Below are positions 27,595-35,487 of a stretch of DNA of 64,000 nucleotides, one piece after another. Where the stretch lies: the NCBI GenBank assembly GCA_048500255.1, contig JASNYH010000003.1:248001-312000 (forward strand), given 5' to 3'. Numbering within the stretch: the stretch's first letter is position 1; every line of letters begins with the position of its first letter. Source of the DNA: JAMHWF01 sp048500255. GTDB lineage: Bacteria > Pseudomonadota > Gammaproteobacteria > Burkholderiales > Burkholderiaceae_C. Position numbers and translations under genes: made by a program. The notes beneath the pieces were generated by a model that was given only the letters and a program-made list of their open reading frames with translations, ran no database searches and was not told where the DNA came from.

Positions 27595-29097
27595 TCAGCG
27601 CCGCGGCCTGCCGTCGCGCACGACGGCGTAGCGCTCCAGCGTGCGTGCCCGCGCGGCGTCGTGCTGCACGATCGGCGGCGGATAGTCGCGCCCCGGCTCG
27701 ATGCCGGCGGCCGCCAGGTCGACGGCGCGCGCCTGCCACGGCGCGTGGATCAACGCGTCGGGCAGGGCAGCCAGCTGCGGCAGGTAGCGGCGGATGAAAC
27801 GGCCCTGCGGATCGAAGCGCCGGCTCTGCGTGACGGGATTGAAGACGCGAAACCAGGGCTGCGCGTCGCAGCCGGTCGACGCCGCCCACTGCCAGCCGCC
27901 ATTGTTGGCTGCCACGTCGTGGTCGTTGAGGCGCGCAGCGAAATAGCGCTCGCCCCAGCGCCAGTCGATGCCGAGGTCCTTGACGAGGAAGCTCGCCGTC
28001 ACCATGCGCAGCCGGTTATGCATGTAGCCGGTGCGGTTGAGCTGAGCCATCGCGGCGTCGATCAGCGGATAGCCGGTGCGGCCTTCGCACCAAGCGGCGA
28101 AATGCGCCTGCGTCTGCCGGCCGTGCTCCCAATGAACGGCATCGTACTCGGGCCGGAAGCTTCGCGCGGCGACATGCGGATGGTGGTGCAGGACCTGGTG
28201 GAAGAAGTCGCGCCAGATCAGCTCATCCAACCAGGCCCGCGCGCCGGCGGACCCGGCCGCGGCCAGGCGCTGAGCCTCGCGCGCCAGCCGCCGCACCGAC
28301 AGCGTGCCGAAGCGCAGGTGCACCGACAGGTAGCTCGGCCCCTTGACGCCGGGGTAGTCGCGCGTCTCGGCGTAGCGGTCGATGCGCTGCAAGAAGTCCT
28401 CCCACAGTTCGCGGCCGCCGGTGCTGCCGGTCGGGATGTGCAGCGCGCTCAGGTCGGTGGCGGCGAAGCCGAGTGCCGCCACGCCGGGCCGGCCGGCGTC
28501 GCGCTCGCCCTCGGGCAGCGGCGCCAGGCTGGCGGCATGGCGGGCGACCGGATAGGCGCCGAGGTAGAAGTCGTCGGCGCGCTCGAGCCAGGCGCGGCGG
28601 TAGGGCGTGTAGACGGCGTACGGCGTCTCGGCCTGCGTCAGCAGCTCGCTGCGCTCGAAAACGACGTGATCCTTGCTCGTGTGGAGCGCGACGCCGGCTT
28701 CGGCCAGGCGCCCGCGCGCCCGCGCGTCGCGCTCGAGCGACTGCGGGTCGTCGTCGTGGTTGGCATAGACGGCCTGCGCGTGCAGCTCGGCCGCCAGCCG
28801 GACGACCTCGTCGACGGCGGTGCCGTGACGCACGATCAAGCCGGTGTCCGCGACGCCGTGCGCTTGGCCGAGCGCGCGCAGCTGGGCGTCGAGGTCGACC
28901 AGGCTGTCGTGGACGAACTGCACGCGCCGATCGGCGGCGCCGCCTGCGGCGCGCCAGGCGTCGAGCACGTCGCGATCGTGGACATGGACGGCATGCACGC
29001 GCCGCGCCGCCTTCAGCGCGTGGTACAGCGCCGCATGGTCGTCGGCGCGCAGGTCGCGCCGGAACCACACCAGCGCCGTGTCCAGGGCCTTGTCCAT
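27595..29097 (-). CDS. phrB: Deoxyribodipyrimidine photolyase (class I)
   Basis: 500 aa from the ATG giving MDKALDTALVWFRRDLR; a longer frame adds 15 poor residues. It repairs cyclobutane pyrimidine dimers with blue light using FAD. N-terminal antenna-binding alpha/beta domain (WFRRDLRADDHAALYHAL) and a C-terminal FAD domain with GRTGYPLIDAAMAQL, TGYMHNRLRMVTASFLVKDL and NNGGWQWAASTGCDAQPW are evident. It converges on the diguanylate cyclase (16 bases) and is divergent from yqgE. Confidence 0.96.
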   Translation of the reverse strand: MDKALDTALVWFRRDLRADDHAALYHALKAARRVHAVHVHDRDVLDAWRAAGGAADRRVQFVHDSLVDLDAQLRALGQAHGVADTGLIVRHGTAVDEVVRLAAELHAQAVYANHDDDPQSLERDARARGRLAEAGVALHTSKDHVVFERSELLTQAETPYAVYTPYRRAWLERADDFYLGAYPVARHAASLAPLPEGERDAGRPGVAALGFAATDLSALHIPTGSTGGRELWEDFLQRIDRYAETRDYPGVKGPSYLSVHLRFGTLSVRRLAREAQRLAAAGSAGARAWLDELIWRDFFHQVLHHHPHVAARSFRPEYDAVHWEHGRQTQAHFAAWCEGRTGYPLIDAAMAQLNRTGYMHNRLRMVTASFLVKDLGIDWRWGERYFAARLNDHDVAANNGGWQWAASTGCDAQPWFRVFNPVTQSRRFDPQGRFIRRYLPQLAALPDALIHAPWQARAVDLAAAGIEPGRDYPPPIVQHDAARARTLERYAVVRDGRPRR

Positions 29098-29144
29098 ACC
29101 CCGCAGTGTGGGGCCGGGCGCGCCCAGCCGTGCGGACCACACCG

Positions 29145-29150
29145 TAGAAT
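29145..29150 (+). promoter_or_regulatory. -10 box 9 bases before yqgE ATG
   Basis: TAGAAT followed by CCGGCCATC and ATG at 29160. No Shine-Dalgarno sequence lies in the gap, so yqgE, the first gene of the pyr operon, may be translated from a leaderless or nearly leaderless mRNA. Confidence 0.5.
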
Positions 29151-29159
29151 CCGGCCATC

Positions 29160-29735
29160 ATGGGCGGCATCAACCTGACGAACCAGTTCTTGATCGCCAT
29201 GCCCGGCATGGTCGACGAGACGTTCGCCGGCGCCGTCGTGTACCTGTGCGAGCACACCGACAAGGGCGCGCTCGGCCTGGTCATCAACAAGCCGATCGAC
29301 ATCAAGCTGAGCAAGCTGTTCGAGAAGGTCGAGCTCAAGCTCGACCGCGACGACCTGGCCGACGTACCGGTCTTCTTCGGCGGGCCGGTGCAGACGGAGC
29401 GCGGCTTCGTGCTGCACGAGCGCGTCGAAGACGACGGCAGCCACTACAACTCCACGCTCGCGATCCCCGGCGGCGAGCTCGAGATGACGACGAGCAAGGA
29501 CGTCCTCGAGGCGCTGTCGCACGGCGGCGGCCCGCGCAAGGTGCTGGTCACGCTCGGCTACAGCGGCTGGCGCGCCGGCCAGCTCGAGGAGGAGATCAGC
29601 CGAAACGGCTGGATCACCGTCGACGCCCAGCCCGACATCATCTTCGACACGCCCGTCGAGCAGCGCTACAGCAAGGCGCTGTCGCTGCTGGGCATCGACC
29701 CGGGCAGCCTGATGCAGGGGGCGGGGCACGCGTGA
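29160..29735 (+). CDS. yqgE: YqgE/AlgH family protein (UPF0301)
   Basis: 191 aa. The family signature GALGLVINKPIDI and FFGGPVQTERGFVLHE is present. YqgE/AlgH is a conserved cytoplasmic protein of unsettled role, nearly always next to ruvX. MGGINLTNQFLIAMPGM is the conserved start. Its stop lies in GTGA, where the GTG opens the first of two tandem 62-bp junction repeats that separate it from ruvX. Confidence 0.95.
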   Translation: MGGINLTNQFLIAMPGMVDETFAGAVVYLCEHTDKGALGLVINKPIDIKLSKLFEKVELKLDRDDLADVPVFFGGPVQTERGFVLHERVEDDGSHYNSTLAIPGGELEMTTSKDVLEALSHGGGPRKVLVTLGYSGWRAGQLEEEISRNGWITVDAQPDIIFDTPVEQRYSKALSLLGIDPGSLMQGAGHA

Positions 29736-29794
29736 GCGCGCCGGGCCGCTCCCAAGCGCTCACCCCGGAGCGCGCAGCGCGGAGGGTCGTCCAA
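29733..29794 (+). repeat. 62-bp junction repeat, copy B
   Basis: It begins at the yqgE TGA and ends at the A of an ATGA. A GTG at 29732 overlaps the yqgE stop and reads 21 codons (VSAPGRSQALTPERAAR..VVQ) to a TGA at 29795 that overlaps the ATG of copy C. It contains GGAGG before that ATG and the hairpin GCGC-GCA-GCGC. It differs from copy C at 2 of 62 positions and from copy A at about 8. Confidence 0.9.
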
Positions 29795-29856
29795 TGAGCG
29801 CGCCGGGCCGCTCCCAAGCGCTCATCCCGGAGCGCGCAGCGCGGAGCGTCGTCCAA
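29795..29856 (+). repeat. 62-bp junction repeat, copy C
   Basis: A direct tandem duplicate of copy B. ATG at 29794 opens a 21-codon ORF (MSAPGRSQALIPERAARSVVQ without its last residue group intact at TGA 29857) whose stop overlaps the ruvX ATG as ATGA. The internal ribosome site is GGAGCG rather than GGAGGG. Because the unit is 62 bases long, each mini-ORF is shifted by one frame from the next, and only the overlapping RTGA motifs link them. Confidence 0.9.
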
Positions 29857-30269
29857 TGAGCACAGCGGCCGTGCCTCTGGCCACGGCGCCGCGCTGTCTG
29901 CTCGCATTCGACTACGGCGCCAAGCGCGTCGGCGTGGCGGTCGGCACCAGCCTGCTCGGCAGCGGCCGGCCGCTGACCACCGTGGCGGCGCAGGGCGACG
30001 CGCGCTTCGCCGCCATCGCCGCTCTGCTGCACGAATGGCAGCCCGACGCGCTCGTCGTCGGCGTGCCGCGCCACCCCGACGGCGCGCCGCACGACAATAC
30101 GGCCCGCGCGCAGCGCTTCGCGCGCCAGCTGCACGGCCGCTTCGGCCTGCCGGTGCACGAGGTCGACGAGCGCTACACGACGACGGAGGCCCACGCCGAC
30201 CGCGCCGTCGACGTCGATGCCGCCAGCGCCGCCACGATCCTGACGCAATACTTCGCCGAGCACCGCTGA
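29856..30269 (+). CDS. ruvX: YqgF/RuvX, putative RNase H-fold pre-16S rRNA nuclease
   Basis: 137 aa. RNase H-like fold with LLAFDYGAKRVGVAVG (catalytic Asp), VVGVPRHPDG and VDERYTTTEAHA. Relatives process the 5' end of 16S rRNA and act in anti-termination or DNA repair. Translation probably depends on the preceding 62-bp repeat, which supplies its start codon context and ribosome site. Its stop overlaps the pyrR ATG by one base (TGATG). Confidence 0.95.
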   Translation: MSTAAVPLATAPRCLLAFDYGAKRVGVAVGTSLLGSGRPLTTVAAQGDARFAAIAALLHEWQPDALVVGVPRHPDGAPHDNTARAQRFARQLHGRFGLPVHEVDERYTTTEAHADRAVDVDAASAATILTQYFAEHR

Positions 30270-30781
30270 TGTCTGCCCTGCACCTCGACGCCGAAGCGCT
30301 CTACGCCGACCTGCTCGGCGGCGTGCGGCGCCTGTTGCAGCCCGAGTCGGCGCTGGTGGGCATCTGGTCGGGCGGCGCCTGGCTGGCCGAGCGGCTGCAT
30401 CGCGACCTCGGCCTGGCGCTCGAGCCGGGCGCCATCTCGAGCGCGCTGCACCGCGACGACTACGGCTCGCGCGGCATGGCAGCGAGCGCCGACCACACGC
30501 GACTGCCGTTCGATGTCGACGGCCGGCCGATCGTGCTGATCGACGACGTGCTCTACACGGGCCGCACGATCCGCGCCGTCATCAACGAGCTGTTCGACTT
30601 CGGCCGGCCGGCCAGCGTCACGCTGGCCGTGCTCGTCGACCGGGGCGGGCGCGAGTTGCCGATCGAGCCGGCGTTCTCGGCCGCGCGCGTCACGCTGCCG
30701 CGCGGGCAGCGCCTGCAGCTCGCGCGCGATGCCGACGGCCGCTTCAGCTTCGACATCCAGAGCGCCGAAGAACCCGTCTGA
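30269..30781 (+). CDS. pyrR: PyrR bifunctional regulator / uracil phosphoribosyltransferase homologue
   Basis: 170 aa. Type I phosphoribosyltransferase with the PRPP loop VLIDDVLYTGRTIRA (about residues 90-104) and SALHRDDYGSRG. In Gram-positives PyrR attenuates pyr mRNA; in betaproteobacteria its regulatory role is unproven, and it may act mainly as a UPRTase. It overlaps ruvX by one base and ends 4 bases before pyrB. I see no PyrR-type attenuator upstream of pyrB. Confidence 0.92.
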   Translation: MSALHLDAEALYADLLGGVRRLLQPESALVGIWSGGAWLAERLHRDLGLALEPGAISSALHRDDYGSRGMAASADHTRLPFDVDGRPIVLIDDVLYTGRTIRAVINELFDFGRPASVTLAVLVDRGGRELPIEPAFSAARVTLPRGQRLQLARDADGRFSFDIQSAEEPV

Positions 30782-30785
30782 CCCG

Positions 30786-31748
30786 ATGCTTCGCCCGAGA
30801 AACCCCCAGCTCAACGCCCACGGCGAGCTGATCCACCTGCTGTCGATCGAGGGCTTGCCGCGCAGCGTGCTGACGCACATTCTCGACACCGCGGGCACCT
30901 TCCTCTCCGTCAACGAGCGTGAGGTCAAGAAGGTGCCGCTGCTGCGGGGAAAAAGCGTGTTCAACCTGTTCTTCGAGAACAGCACGCGCACGCGCACCAC
31001 CTTCGAGATCGCCGCCAAGCGGCTGTCGGCCGACGTGATCAACCTCGACATCGCGCGCTCGTCGTCGGCCAAGGGCGAGAGCCTGCTCGACACGATCGCC
31101 AACCTGTCGGCGATGCACGCCGACATGTTCGTCGTGCGCCACGGCGAGAGCGGCGCGCCGTACCTGATCGCGCGCCATTGCGCGCCGCACGTGCACGTCG
31201 TCAACGCCGGCGACGGCCGCCATGCGCACCCGACGCAGGGCCTGCTCGACATGTACACGATCCGCCACTACAAGCGCGACTTCACCAACCTTGCGGTGGC
31301 GATCGTCGGCGACATCGTGCACTCGCGCGTCGCGCGCTCCGACATCCATGCGCTGACGACGCTGGGCGTGCCCGAGATTCGCGCCGTCGGCCCGAAGACG
31401 CTGGTGCCGGTCGACCTGCGCGAGATGGGCGTGCGCGTGTGCCACGACATGGCCGAGGGCATCAAGGGCGCCGATGTCATCATCATGCTGCGCTTGCAGA
31501 ACGAGCGCATGAGCGGCGCGATGCTGCCGTCGGCCGGCGAATTCTTCAAGAACTACGGCCTCACGCCCGAGAAGCTCGCGCTCGCCAAGCAGGACGCGAT
31601 CGTGATGCACCCGGGGCCGATCAACCGCGGCGTCGAGATCGACTCGGCCGTCGCAGACGGCACGCAGAGCGTGATCCTGCCGCAGGTCGGTTTCGGCATC
31701 GCGGTGCGGATGGCCGTGATGTCGATCATCGCGGGCAACGTGGCATGA
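30786..31748 (+). CDS. pyrB: Aspartate carbamoyltransferase catalytic subunit
   Basis: 320 aa. It condenses carbamoyl phosphate and aspartate, the committed step of pyrimidine synthesis. The carbamoyl phosphate loop FFENSTRTRTTFE, the SSSAKGESLLDT loop and HPTQGLLD are conserved. The start MLRPRNPQLNAHGELIHLL is Burkholderiales-like. No pyrI is nearby; as in Pseudomonas, the catalytic chain probably assembles with the inactive dihydroorotase-like protein encoded next. A 116-bp repeat begins at its stop codon. Confidence 0.97.
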   Translation: MLRPRNPQLNAHGELIHLLSIEGLPRSVLTHILDTAGTFLSVNEREVKKVPLLRGKSVFNLFFENSTRTRTTFEIAAKRLSADVINLDIARSSSAKGESLLDTIANLSAMHADMFVVRHGESGAPYLIARHCAPHVHVVNAGDGRHAHPTQGLLDMYTIRHYKRDFTNLAVAIVGDIVHSRVARSDIHALTTLGVPEIRAVGPKTLVPVDLREMGVRVCHDMAEGIKGADVIIMLRLQNERMSGAMLPSAGEFFKNYGLTPEKLALAKQDAIVMHPGPINRGVEIDSAVADGTQSVILPQVGFGIAVRMAVMSIIAGNVA

Positions 31749-31861
31749 AAGGCACCTTGCCGCAGCGTCGCGGGCCGGGCGCCGGGCCGCTCCCAAGCCG
31801 GCCCGCATCCCCGTGGGGGATCGGCCGACGTACTCGTCGGACGAGGGGCGCACGACTCGCA
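31746..31861 (+). repeat. 116-bp junction element between pyrB and pyrC' (mini-ORF, hairpins)
   Basis: It begins at the pyrB TGA (inside ATGA) and ends at the A of the pyrC' ATG (inside ATGA). ATG 31745 opens a 39-codon ORF (MKGTLPQRRGPGAG...) that stops exactly on the pyrC' start. It holds two perfect hairpins, ATCCCC-GTG-GGGGAT (31811-31825 region) and CCGACG-TACT-CGTCGG. It shares the 20-base core GCGCCGGGCCGCTCCCAAGC with the 62-bp repeats but differs elsewhere. It has no strong ribosome site near the pyrC' ATG. Confidence 0.75.
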
Positions 31862-33168
31862 TGAAGATCGTCATCAAGAACGGCCGCGTCGTCGACCCGG
31901 CCAGCGGCCACGACGCGCCGGCCGACGTCGCCATCGCTGCCGGGCGCATCGTCGCGATCGGCCGCGTCGGCGCCGACTTCCACGCCAACCGCACGCTCGA
32001 TGCGAGCGGCCTCGTCGTCGCGCCCGGCCTCGTCGACCTTGCCGTGCGGCTGCGCGAGCCCGGCCACGAGCACGAAGGCATGCTCGAGAGCGAGATGGCC
32101 GCCGCCGTCGCCGGCGGCGTGACCAGCCTCGTGTGCCTGCCCGACACCGACCCGCCGCTCGACGAGCCCGGCCTGGTCGAGATGCTCAAGTACCGCGCGC
32201 GCACCCTCAACCAGTCGCGCCTGTATCCGCTGGGCGCGCTGACGCGCGGCCTCGCCGGCGAGGTGCTCACCGAGATGGCCGAGCTCGCCGAGGCCGGCTG
32301 TGTCGGCTTCTCGCAGGCCGAGGTGGCGGTGCGCGACACGATGGTGCTGCAGCGCGCGCTGCAGTACGCCGCCACCTTCGGCTACACGGTCTGGCTGCGC
32401 CCGCAGGATCCGTGGCTGGGCACCGGCGTCGCCGCCAGCGGCGCCCTGGCGACGCGGCTGGGCCTGTCGGGCGTGCCCGTCGTCGCCGAGACGATCGCGC
32501 TGCACACCCTCTTCGAGCTGATGCGCACGACGGGCGCGCGCGTGCACCTGTGCCGGCTGTCGAGCGCAGCCGGCGTCGCGCTGGTGCGCGCCGCCAAGGC
32601 CGAGGACCTGCCGGTGACCTGCGACGCGAGCATCAACAACCTGCACCTCACCGACGCCGACATCGGCTTCTTCAACGCGGCGATGCGCCTGAACCCGCCG
32701 CTGCGCCAGCAGCGAGACCGCGACGCGCTGCGCGCCGCGCTCGCCGACGGCACGATCGACGCGCTCGTCAGCGACCACACGCCGGTCGACGCCGACGCCA
32801 AGACGTTGCCGTTCGGCGAGGCCGAGCCGGGCGCCACCGGGCTCGAGCTGCTGCTCGGCCTGGCGCTGAAGTGGGGCGACGAGCAGGGCCTCGGTCTCGC
32901 GCCGACGCTGGCGCGTGTGACGAGTGATCCGGTGCGCGTGCTCGGCCCGGCGCTCGGCTCGCTCGCCGCGAGCACCGGGCGCGTCGTCGAGGGCGGCGTC
33001 GCCGATCTGTGCCTGTTCGATCCGGCGGCGCGCTGGAGCGTGACGCCGGCAGCGCTGGCGAGCCAGGGCAAGCACACGCCGTTCGCCTTCGAGACGAGTG
33101 CGATGGAACTGCCCGGCCGCGTCGTCGCGACGCTGGTCGCCGGCAGCGTCGCCTACGAGGCCCGCTGA
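31861..33168 (+). CDS. pyrC: Dihydroorotase-like protein PyrC', predicted inactive
   Basis: 435 aa, amidohydrolase fold. The metal-binding HxH of active dihydroorotases is lost: the motif D-x-H-x-H-L-R-E-P-G reads VDLAVRLREPG. The second His region is also changed (CDASINNLHLTD instead of PHH). The DHTP Asp region remains. Pseudomonas-type pyrC' proteins of this kind are noncatalytic partners that hold aspartate carbamoyltransferase in a dodecamer, which fits the position right after pyrB. An active pyrC should lie elsewhere. The start MKIVIKNGRVVDPASG is chosen over an upstream in-frame reading. Confidence 0.9.
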   Translation: MKIVIKNGRVVDPASGHDAPADVAIAAGRIVAIGRVGADFHANRTLDASGLVVAPGLVDLAVRLREPGHEHEGMLESEMAAAVAGGVTSLVCLPDTDPPLDEPGLVEMLKYRARTLNQSRLYPLGALTRGLAGEVLTEMAELAEAGCVGFSQAEVAVRDTMVLQRALQYAATFGYTVWLRPQDPWLGTGVAASGALATRLGLSGVPVVAETIALHTLFELMRTTGARVHLCRLSSAAGVALVRAAKAEDLPVTCDASINNLHLTDADIGFFNAAMRLNPPLRQQRDRDALRAALADGTIDALVSDHTPVDADAKTLPFGEAEPGATGLELLLGLALKWGDEQGLGLAPTLARVTSDPVRVLGPALGSLAASTGRVVEGGVADLCLFDPAARWSVTPAALASQGKHTPFAFETSAMELPGRVVATLVAGSVAYEAR

Positions 33169-33175
33169 GCGCGTC

Positions 33176-33928
33176 ATGCGCCGCGACGTGCGCGCGCTGT
33201 GGCGCTTGGCGCGCGCCGTCGTCCACGGCCTGCACGGCCTCACGATCGTGCTGCTGCGCTTTCGCCGGCTCGACGCGGCGGCCCGCCATGCGCGCATCCG
33301 CTGGTGGGCCGGCAAGATGCTGCGCCTGCTCGGCCTGCGACTGCACGTCGACGGCGCGTTCCGCCCCGGCGCCAAGCTGATCGTCGCCAATCACGTGTCG
33401 TGGCTCGACATCATGGCGGTGCATGCCGTCTGCCCTGAGGCGCGCTTCGTGTCCAAGGCCGAGGTGCGCCACTGGCCGCTGGTCGGCCGGCTGGTCGGCG
33501 CCGCCGGTACGCTGTACCTCGAGCGCGAGCGCCGGCGCGACGCGATGCGCGTCGTGCACCAGATGGCCGACGCGCTGCGCGCCGGCGACACGGTGGCGGT
33601 CTTCCCCGAGGGCACGACGAACGACGGCCACACGCTGCGGCCGTTCCACGCCAACCTGCTGCAGGCCGCGATCGCGACCGAGACGCCGGTGCAGCCGGTC
33701 GCGCTGCGCTTCTCCGATGCACATTCGCGCGTCAGCGCGGCGACGCTGTTCGTCGGCGACACCTCGCTCGCAACCAGCCTGTGGTGGATCGCGCGCGCCG
33801 ACGGCCTCGCCGTGCACCTGCGTGTGCTCACGGCGCAGGGCAGCAGCCACGCCGACCGGCGCGCGCTCGCCGAGCGTCTGCGCGAGGGCATCATCGAGGC
33901 CTTGGCGCCTTTCGAGGAACGCGCATGA
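33176..33928 (+). CDS. plsC: 1-acyl-sn-glycerol-3-phosphate acyltransferase
   Basis: 250 aa. PlsC-type acyltransferase with the catalytic NHxxxxD block (VANHVSWLDIM), the FVSKAEVRHWPLVG block and the FPEGTTNDG block. It makes phosphatidic acid at the inner membrane; one hydrophobic segment lies near the N-terminus. It is 7 bases after pyrC' and overlaps the next gene by ATGA, so it is cotranscribed with the pyr genes. Confidence 0.92.
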   Translation: MRRDVRALWRLARAVVHGLHGLTIVLLRFRRLDAAARHARIRWWAGKMLRLLGLRLHVDGAFRPGAKLIVANHVSWLDIMAVHAVCPEARFVSKAEVRHWPLVGRLVGAAGTLYLERERRRDAMRVVHQMADALRAGDTVAVFPEGTTNDGHTLRPFHANLLQAAIATETPVQPVALRFSDAHSRVSAATLFVGDTSLATSLWWIARADGLAVHLRVLTAQGSSHADRRALAERLREGIIEALAPFEERA

Positions 33929-35487
33929 CCAGCGCCCAGTTGCAGATCCGCCGTGTGGGGATCGACACGTATCGCGAGAACGTCGCCTACCTGCACCGGA
34001 CCTGCCCGGTGGTGCGCGCGGCCGGCTTCCAGGCGCTCGCCAAGGTCGAGGTGCGCGCCAACGGGCGCACCATCCTCGCCGTGCTCAACGTCGTCGACGA
34101 CGAGCGCATCGTCGGCGTGCGCGAGCTGGGCCTGAGCGAGGAGGCCTATGCGCGCCTGGGCGTGCCCGACGGCCACGTCGCGCAGCTGCAGCACGCCGAG
34201 CCGCCGCGCTCGATCGCGGCACTGCACCGCAAGATCGCCGGCGAGCGGCTGTCGCGCGACGACTTGCGCGCCGTCATCCGCGACATCGCGCAGGCGCGCT
34301 ACTCGAAGATCGAGCTCGCCGCCTTCGTCGTCGCGACCAACCAGTACGAGCTCGACCGCGACGAAGTGCTGCACCTCACCGAGGCGATGGCCGAGGCCGG
34401 CCGCAGGCTCGATTGGCATCGCGAGGTCGGCGGCGGCCCGGTGGTCGACAAGCACTGCATCGGTGGCATCCCGGGCAACCGCACGTCGATGCTCGTCGTG
34501 CCGATCGTCGCCGCGCACGGCATGCTGTGCCCGAAGACGTCGTCGCGCGCGATCACGTCGCCGGCCGGTACCGCCGACACGATGGACGTGCTGGCGCAGG
34601 TCGAGCTGCCGTTCGAGCGCCTGGTCGAGATCGTGCGCGAGACGCGCGGCTGCCTCGCCTGGGGTGGCACGGCCGAGCTGTCGCCGGCCGACGACATCCT
34701 GATCTCGGTCGAGCGCCCGCTGGCCGTCGATTCGCCGGGCCAGATGGTGGCGTCGATTCTCAGCAAGAAGATCGCCGCCGGCTCGACGCACCTGGTGCTC
34801 GACATCCCCGTCGGCCCGAGCGCCAAGGTGCGCTCGATGCCCGAGGCGCAGCGCCTGAAGAAACTGTTCGAATACGTCGCGTCGCGCATCGGCCTGCATC
34901 TCGACGCCGTGATCACCGACGGCCGCCAGCCGATCGGCCGCGGCGTCGGCCCCGTCCTCGAGGCGCGCGACGTGATGCGCGTGCTGGCCAACGACCCCGA
35001 GGCGCCCAACGACCTGCGGCAGAAGGCGCTGCGGCTGGCCGGTCGCATGCTCGAGTTCGATCCCGACGTGCGCGGCGGCGACGGCTATGCCATCGCGCGC
35101 GACATCCTCGACTCGGGCCGTGCGTTGGCTCGCATGAATGCCATCATCGACGCCCAGGGCCGACGCAGCGAGCCGCTCGAGGCGGCGCCGCTGGTGCACG
35201 AGGTGCGCGCCGCGTCGGCCGGCGTCGTGACGGCGATCGACAACCTGCGCATCGCGCGCATCGCGCGGCTGGCCGGCGCGCCGCAGGTGCGCGGCAGCGG
35301 GCTCGACCTGCTCAAGAAGCTCGGCGACGGCGTCGCGGCAGGCGACGTGCTCTATCGCGTGCATGCGCGCTTCGACGCCGACCTCGGCTTCGCGCGCACG
35401 CTCGCCGATGCCGACGGCGGCTATCGCATCGGCGCCGCCGGCGAGCCGCCGCGCGAGTTCGTCGCCGACACGGGGCCGCCGTGGTGA
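33925..35487 (+). CDS. AMP/thymidine phosphorylase family protein
   Basis: 520 aa, longer than classic bacterial DeoA (about 440). The phosphate-binding motif DKHCIGGIPGNRTSM and the following PKTSSRAITSPAGTADTMDV match the long archaeal-type branch that includes AMP phosphorylase, which splits AMP and phosphate into adenine and ribose-1,5-bisphosphate; thymidine phosphorylase activity is the usual automatic label. Start and stop overlap both neighbours by four bases (ATGA, GTGA). The partner encoded next is a divergent PRPP synthetase, pointing to a ribose-phosphate salvage role (inference). Confidence 0.85.
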   Translation: MTSAQLQIRRVGIDTYRENVAYLHRTCPVVRAAGFQALAKVEVRANGRTILAVLNVVDDERIVGVRELGLSEEAYARLGVPDGHVAQLQHAEPPRSIAALHRKIAGERLSRDDLRAVIRDIAQARYSKIELAAFVVATNQYELDRDEVLHLTEAMAEAGRRLDWHREVGGGPVVDKHCIGGIPGNRTSMLVVPIVAAHGMLCPKTSSRAITSPAGTADTMDVLAQVELPFERLVEIVRETRGCLAWGGTAELSPADDILISVERPLAVDSPGQMVASILSKKIAAGSTHLVLDIPVGPSAKVRSMPEAQRLKKLFEYVASRIGLHLDAVITDGRQPIGRGVGPVLEARDVMRVLANDPEAPNDLRQKALRLAGRMLEFDPDVRGGDGYAIARDILDSGRALARMNAIIDAQGRRSEPLEAAPLVHEVRAASAGVVTAIDNLRIARIARLAGAPQVRGSGLDLLKKLGDGVAAGDVLYRVHARFDADLGFARTLADADGGYRIGAAGEPPREFVADTGPPW

